From Hirudo medicinalis (Eukaryota; Annelida; Clitellata; Hirudinida; Hirudinidae), in NCBI GenBank assembly GCA_011800805.1, contig MPNW01000785.1:5075-40074 (forward strand): a stretch of 35,000 bases of DNA, read 5' to 3'. Both the position numbers and the translations under genes were made by a program. The notes beneath the pieces were generated by a model. The model saw only the letters and a program-made list of their open reading frames with translations. It was not told where the DNA came from and searched no databases. This document shows positions 30,326-35,000 of the stretch, piece by piece (position 1 is the stretch's first letter; every line of letters starts with the position of its first letter).

Positions 30326-31036
30326 TCACATGAAAAACTTTCCGAGGACGATTCCGAAGACGAGCATGACGATCAAATAGAAGATGAGTGGTCTCATGAA
30401 GTCCAGAGTGCATCCTTAATTCTGGCTCTGAATAATCACTCTGGGCCTAGCCAGAATTGGTTGAGCTTGAGGTGGACTTGGATCTGACTCGTTCCTTAGT
30501 CTCAATCCTTCATCGCACAGCTTTTTGTTCTCAGTTCTGAGTTTTTCCAGCCCGGAAACAAGTTGGACAGTATCATCGTTTGGAATGGCTTCAATTTGTG
30601 CCTCTGTGGGCTTTTCGTATTCCTAGGTAGCACTGTGGCTTTCTCTCACCTCAGGCAACTCTTTGTTTAAACTTGCTTGCTTGGAAGTTGTCGCCACTGC
30701 CTGAAAGGCTGTCAGTCAAGGGCTCGCTCACATGCTCTTCATCCGCAATCTGGGGGATTAGGAAGACACACTCAACTTTGTGTCCATAATCTGGCCAAGC
30801 GGTGCATTCCTCCAGATCTCTTCGTTCGATTCCAGAGCTCCGAGAGGTTCCACCATGGACATGACCATGAACTTGGCAACCGTATTTCCAGTCACATTGT
30901 CTTGGAAAGGATAGAGACAAAGTAATTACAACCTCCTGCTCCGGACCTATTATGCCGCTGTTAGGTACTACGCCGTACCTCTTGGGAGCCGTCGTTCTGA
31001 TTTTAAACATATAAGTAATTGGTCAGTCTTCGACAT
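30326..31036 (-). pseudogene. VAP pseudogene (tandem copy of 28311-29129)
   Basis: The start region is still recognisable (ATG at 31036-31034, MSKTDQL), but about 100 bases encoding the first third of the MSP domain are deleted, shifting the frame. The MSP signature is then readable (KIRTTAPKRYGVVPNSGIIG) to about 30910, where a small indel shifts the frame again. Near 30417 an in-frame TAA occurs before the membrane span, which itself is preserved (FYLIVMLVFGIVLGKFFM, ending at 30326). With two or more frameshifts, a nonsense codon and loss of part of the ligand-binding domain, it cannot encode a working VAP. Confidence 0.88.
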
Positions 31037-31999
31037 TGCTACTTTTCAAAACTACAAATTTTCTTTACAACAAAACGGAATAATGAGTTCAGATACTTCG
31101 TCCTCAGAAGTCGTAACCACTGAAGAAAGATAAAGCCCGGATTCACACGGAAGATATTGTTGTTAAGATTAGCAATGACAATAAATATGTTCTTTTTTCT
31201 GGATGACTTTTAAAATTTGTCAAAATGTAATTTAATTTATAAACTCATCTAGAAAGTTATTGAGCCATGTTGCGTTAGCTTTTACGTACTTGGATCTGGA
31301 ACAATTTATTTATGTCAATCAAAAATGTTTGTAAGATGATGAAATATTTAAAATCATGTAATATTTACGTTCAATAAAAAAGCATTGTCATACAGTAGAG
31401 GTGCTGCTAAATTTTAATCTTTGTTGCGGCAATTCCATCTCAATGATCACTGTAGTGATAATCATGCATTTTTGAATTCCAGTTATTGCGCTAGACGAGA
31501 TTTGAGTTTATCAAATGCTTGAGTAGCCGTAAAAAAAATTATAAATCGTAAACTGCATCGAGTTTATTGAATTAATTTCTAATTAATAAATTACTGAATT
31601 AACATTTCATGACTTTTCATAAATTAAATACTATGCAAATAGGTTTTCATTCAAATTATATATAATTTGTTATAATTTTGTCCGGTAGACGTCAAAAGTT
31701 AATTGGCAAGCTAGTAAAAAAAAATATGAAAATGCACTATGAAATCATTTCGTATATATTTCTTTCAGATGTCAGATTAAATAAGCGAAAAGTTGTTTGA
31801 TTGAATATCCTTTCAATAAAGTTCGAAGTCAGTTGTTTTCAATGATATCGCTCAAAATTTCCCTTTCAAAATCTTTCTATGTAAGCGAGGGTCTTTTCTT
31901 CTTGTTCAGAAGTCCCTCTCATCAGTAAAACTGCTGTCGACTTGTTACCCATAGCTTACTTAATATAATTCGAAATTAGCGTACGAGGTAAAAAAAACG

Positions 32000-32072
32000 A
32001 ATAGCAAGGGTCACACTGACTGGCCTGGCTGGCCGGGTCGTGGCCCGCGGGCCGTTTGTTAAACACCCCTTG
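32000..32072 (-). mobile_element. hAT-like transposon terminus (remnant)
   Basis: Read on the minus strand from 32072 the sequence starts CAAGGGGTGTTTAACAAACG and continues GGCCCGCGGGCCACGACCCGG. A CAGGGGTGT-type start followed by a GGCCCGCGGGCCAC block is typical of terminal inverted repeats of some hAT elements. No matching second end or transposase was found, so this is one decayed end at most. Confidence 0.4.
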
Positions 32073-32999
32073 TTTATTACAATGAAATGTTTTATACTTT
32101 AACATCGACAGCGAAAGGGACATTTGAACCACATCCTCTTCTGAGTGATTCCGACTCTACTCCTGCCGAATCTGGCTTTTATCCCTCAAACTGACTGCCA
32201 TTAGGCCCTCATTAATCCATCGCCCTCAAGTGAAACAGTCGATGTTGCTCCACTTGTTCAAAATAATTGTTGCGAATGATCTGTCTTTCGCCATCGTCTG
32301 AGACCAAAAAAAGAGATAAGGAACCAAATTTTTTCGAAAGCTGAAGCAAGAAAGAAATAATTCCTCAACAAAAAAAAGTTAATTTCTTGATTTTTTTGCT
32401 TTTCTTGAATTTCTTGACGGAAAGATGGCGCGAAGGCTTTGCCCTGCTGGATACAGGTGAGTTAACACAGATACAGGTTTGGAGTCCACAAAGCTTTAGT
32501 TGGAGAAGATCTGTGGAGCTAGACTTCACGACTAGATGATTAGAACTTAGATTGGCAACATTTGCGAATATTAAAATTCATTTGATTTTCCTGCTCCTTG
32601 GAATCCAATTTTTAAAATAAAATCAAAATTATTTTTAAAGCTCAAACATCGTTACCATAATTCGATCGAATTCAATATCTTAATTCAATTAATATTCTGC
32701 TCAATTGTTTTTAAATTAATTTAGGTTTCAGTGCGTCGTTTTTCAATTTAAGATAAGTTTTTATCGTCAACAAATCAAAGTTTTCTGAGCAAAAGAATTA
32801 TTCTTCATTCTTTTTTTTCTCTTTTTTTTTGCAAAACGCAAGATTTCGTTTTATTGCAGCAGTGCTTTTGATTGGTCTCATTGTTCGTTGAAAATAGATA
32901 AGGAAATTGTAATGTAATTGATAAAGGAATGACATTTCTTAAGACAACCTGCGAATAAAGAAATGATTGCCTTGGAGTTTCTTGCAGTATTACAATTTT

Positions 33000-33140
33000 A
33001 ATTCGTATTTTGTATTTGTATTTAGCCGATATTTTGAGTGCCTTTTGTATCCGAATGGGATGTGAAGGCACTTTTTAATCGATCTACCATTTATATAGCG
33101 CCCCTACCCGAGGGCGCTCCCTGGCGGTGCAGGCTGGGTT
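33000..33140 (-). repeat. tRNA-derived SINE (copy B), truncated by an array
   Basis: Inverted copy of the body of the element at 14760-14965: on the minus strand AACCCAGCCTGCACC, GGGAGCGCCCTCGGGTAGG, AAATGGTAGATCGATT, AGTGCCTTCACATCCCATTC and GGCTAAATACAAATACAAAA can be read. It keeps both hairpins. The tRNA-like head is missing because the element stops at an undetermined base (33141), where an 18-bp satellite begins. Confidence 0.8.
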
Positions 33141-33141
33141 N

Positions 33142-33402
33142 GATATCTTATTATATGATGATATCTTATTATATGATGACATCTTATTATATGATGATAT
33201 CTTATTATATGATGACATCTTATTATATGATGATATCTTATTCTATGATGATATCTTATTATATGATGATATCTTATCATGTGATGATGTCTTATCATGT
33301 GATGATGTCTTATCATGTGATGATGTCTTATTATATGATTATATCTTATCATGTGATGATGTCTTATTATATGATGATGTCTTATTATATGATGATATCC
33401 AA
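33142..33402. repeat. 18-bp satellite array (about 14 copies)
   Basis: Unit GATATCTTATTATATGAT, with variants GACATC, GATGTC, ATCATGTG and ATTCTATG. The left part is dominated by one variant and the right part by another, as expected for an array grown by unequal exchange. An undetermined base at 33141 marks an unresolved join, so the true copy number may differ. Confidence 0.92.
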
Positions 33403-34207
33403 TCTTATTTGAATTTTAAATGTTCTTGAATGTTTTTTTTATCTTCATTCACTTCTCGTGGTTTTAATTCAACATTCAATGCCTTTTCATCAAGATGGTT
33501 TGTGCTTGTTTGCTTCAAATAATTCTAGTTCTTACGAAAGTCAATCAATTTCTCATCCTGTTTCATTAAGAGATGTTAATCAAACTAGTCAATTGTTTCC
33601 TTAATTTCCTTAATTGAACTTGGGATGAGTGATGATTTAATCTGCCATGATTGCTTTGTTTGCAGTTCTTTCCCTGGAAATCTCTAGAGAATTTGTTCTT
33701 TCGAGACAGAAAATTCACAATTGAAGTCGGTGAACCTAAAAGGTTCGTTCAGCAGTTTATAAAGTTTCGAAGAAGAATGTTTCACTTTCTGAGTTCAAGT
33801 TTATCTGGGAATCTCTGTAGGGATTAATTACTCACAATGCATTGCTTAACATAAGTAATATTTAAGCAAGCATTAATTTAGTTTCATGTACAGGAGGTCC
33901 CCAGCTTATTTACCTCGAGTTGTTACTTTTTGTTGACATTCAAATATTAACTGCATGACATTTTGCACTTTTTCTCCAACTAGTTTTCGATATCAGAGTG
34001 AAATGAAGAAATAGGAATGTTGAAAATCACTTCATTGTCGCAATGGACGCAAATTAAACCCTACACAATTATCAACAGAGAAGCATTTCCCGTTATTAGA
34101 GATAAGCTTGCCTGGTTTCGGATGCCACTGTGATTGTTTGCACGAGACACTGCGACAGAAGGATGTGAAACGCGCTCGTTGGTGATGAATCTTTTGCTTG
34201 AGTAACT

Positions 34208-34258
34208 AAGTAAACTTAAGTAAACTTAAGTAAACTTAAGTAAGCTTAAGTAAACTTA
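34208..34258. repeat. 10-bp tandem repeat (about 5 copies)
   Basis: AAGTAAACTT recurs in perfect 10-base register with one A-to-G change; each unit is itself nearly palindromic (AAGT...ACTT). Confidence 0.9.
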
Positions 34259-35000
34259 GCTGTAACTATCCACTAACCGACTAACCAGTAACTAAGTAAC
34301 TAAGACTGAATGACTACGTTATTAACCCACATCTTGAACTTCAAAATGATTGATCGTGAGATCAATTCTTTTCTTGCGTCTCGAAGGCACATTCATCCTT
34401 ATTTGACTCGTCTGTGACGCAATGTTCAGACCTGCGCTCCTTACGTAAATATTTGGTGCAAATCTCTCCAGGGCTTATCTATGCCTCTTTCGTTTGTAAC
34501 TACACAAGCAATACTACAAAACCGATACAAGCAAATACGTAAGCTGACAAGTGACACTGAGATTGATTCGATTTTAATGTTAGATAATATTATTCTCGCA
34601 CTAATTAAGTAGCTGAGAACTTTGGATTCCCATGTTTACATTCTGTAATTGACTAAAACAATTTCGTTCTTGCTTAATCGGTCACCTCAACTGACCTTTC
34701 TTTTCACCCGCGAGTTAACCTTGGCTTCATTCGACATGCCACCAATGGGGGAGTGTGCATTATTATTATGTTTTGTTGGCGCACGAAATGCTTTGTTAAA
34801 ATGCTGAGTTAAAAATAGAATGACGACATTATTTGGCAGGATGTTGAAGTCCATGAAACTATTGCCTGACTTTACAATGACAAACTGTGGACAAATCAGT
34901 GATTGTAATGAATGAACTCTAAAGCCTTTCTTAATACAAATATACATTTTCCTTCGTATTTAGATTTGTTCATTAATAATGTTTAATAATAATAATAATA

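Larger units (their letters stand above)
29690..31565 (-). repeat. Tandem duplication unit 2 (contains VAP pseudogene and solo LTR)
   Basis: Direct copy of 28038-29689 with a solo LTR inserted at 29981-30261, an extra stretch of about 80 bases at about 29797-29875 relative to unit 1, and a deletion of about 100 bases in the 5' coding part. It starts at or very near the point where unit 1 ends. Confidence 0.8.
31566..35000. other. Gene-poor, repeat-containing right end
   Basis: No gene is recognised. Contents: a hAT-like terminus (about 32000-32072), A- and T-rich tracts (32300-32400, 32800-32850), a short ATG segment ending in a strong donor (32425-32456), an inverted SINE copy with an 18-bp satellite (33000-33410), a 10-bp repeat (34208-34258), and a terminal AAT microsatellite (34982-35000). 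An 86-codon minus-strand frame at 34687-34947 is probably chance. Confidence 0.4.

Noticed and set aside
30138..30413. 91-codon minus frame across the LTR boundary
   Set aside because: It combines solo LTR sequence with shifted VAP pseudogene sequence.
32113..32194. Short frame KGTFEPHPLLSDSDSTPAES as a terminal exon
   Set aside because: It looks coding but is only about 27 codons, with no partner exon and a position right beside a transposon remnant.
33142..33402. CRISPR-like array
   Set aside because: Units are contiguous 18-mers without unique spacers, in a eukaryotic genome; it is a satellite.
33038..33429. Frames of repeated YMMIS or YDDIL units
   Set aside because: Translations of the 18-bp satellite; no coding context.
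34687..34947. 86-codon minus-strand frame
   Set aside because: Composition and lack of any family feature suggest chance in AT-rich DNA.

Overview
This window is nuclear DNA from a metazoan, most likely an invertebrate and possibly a lophotrochozoan. Genes are split by many short GT-AG introns. Introns and spacers are AT-rich and full of triplet microsatellites, minisatellites and tRNA-derived SINE-like repeats. Proteins match animal families (MEX3, NDUFS6, DHX9, UBAP1, SNAP29, VAP). Species placement is a guess, and I assembled every exon by eye from reading frame, splice sites and known family signatures.

Layout. 1-1514: repeat-rich non-coding DNA, probably a mex-3 intron. 1515-1919 (-): a mex-3 exon ending inside KH domain 1. 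2433-3492 (+): complete 4-exon NDUFS6 (145 aa), head-to-head with mex-3. 4732-17563 (+): complete 28-exon DHX9/maleless helicase (1448 aa). 18661-21781 (-): 7-exon UBAP1 (565 aa), convergent with DHX9. 22327-25594 (+): 5-exon SNAP29 (307 aa), head-to-head with UBAP1. 26723-27563 (+): predicted 4-exon gene of unknown family (193 aa). 28311-29129 (-): intact intronless VAP gene (272 aa). 30326-31036 (-): a decayed tandem copy of it, whose 3' flank carries a 281-bp solo LTR. 31600-35000: no recognisable gene; it holds a hAT-like terminus, an inverted SINE copy interrupted by an 18-bp satellite, and a 10-bp repeat.

Genes and function. Three genes serve endomembrane traffic: UBAP1 (ESCRT-I), SNAP29 (Q-SNARE) and VAP (ER contact-site receptor). 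Two are RNA-binding regulators (MEX3, DHX9) and one is a complex I subunit (NDUFS6). Nothing indicates that they form one dedicated system.

The observations most worth a second look are the uncharacterised 193-aa gene, the intronless VAP gene with its pseudogenised tandem twin and solo LTR, the loss of two zinc-ligand cysteines in NDUFS6, the non-RGG tail of DHX9, and a tRNA-derived SINE with two hairpins in its 3' half.
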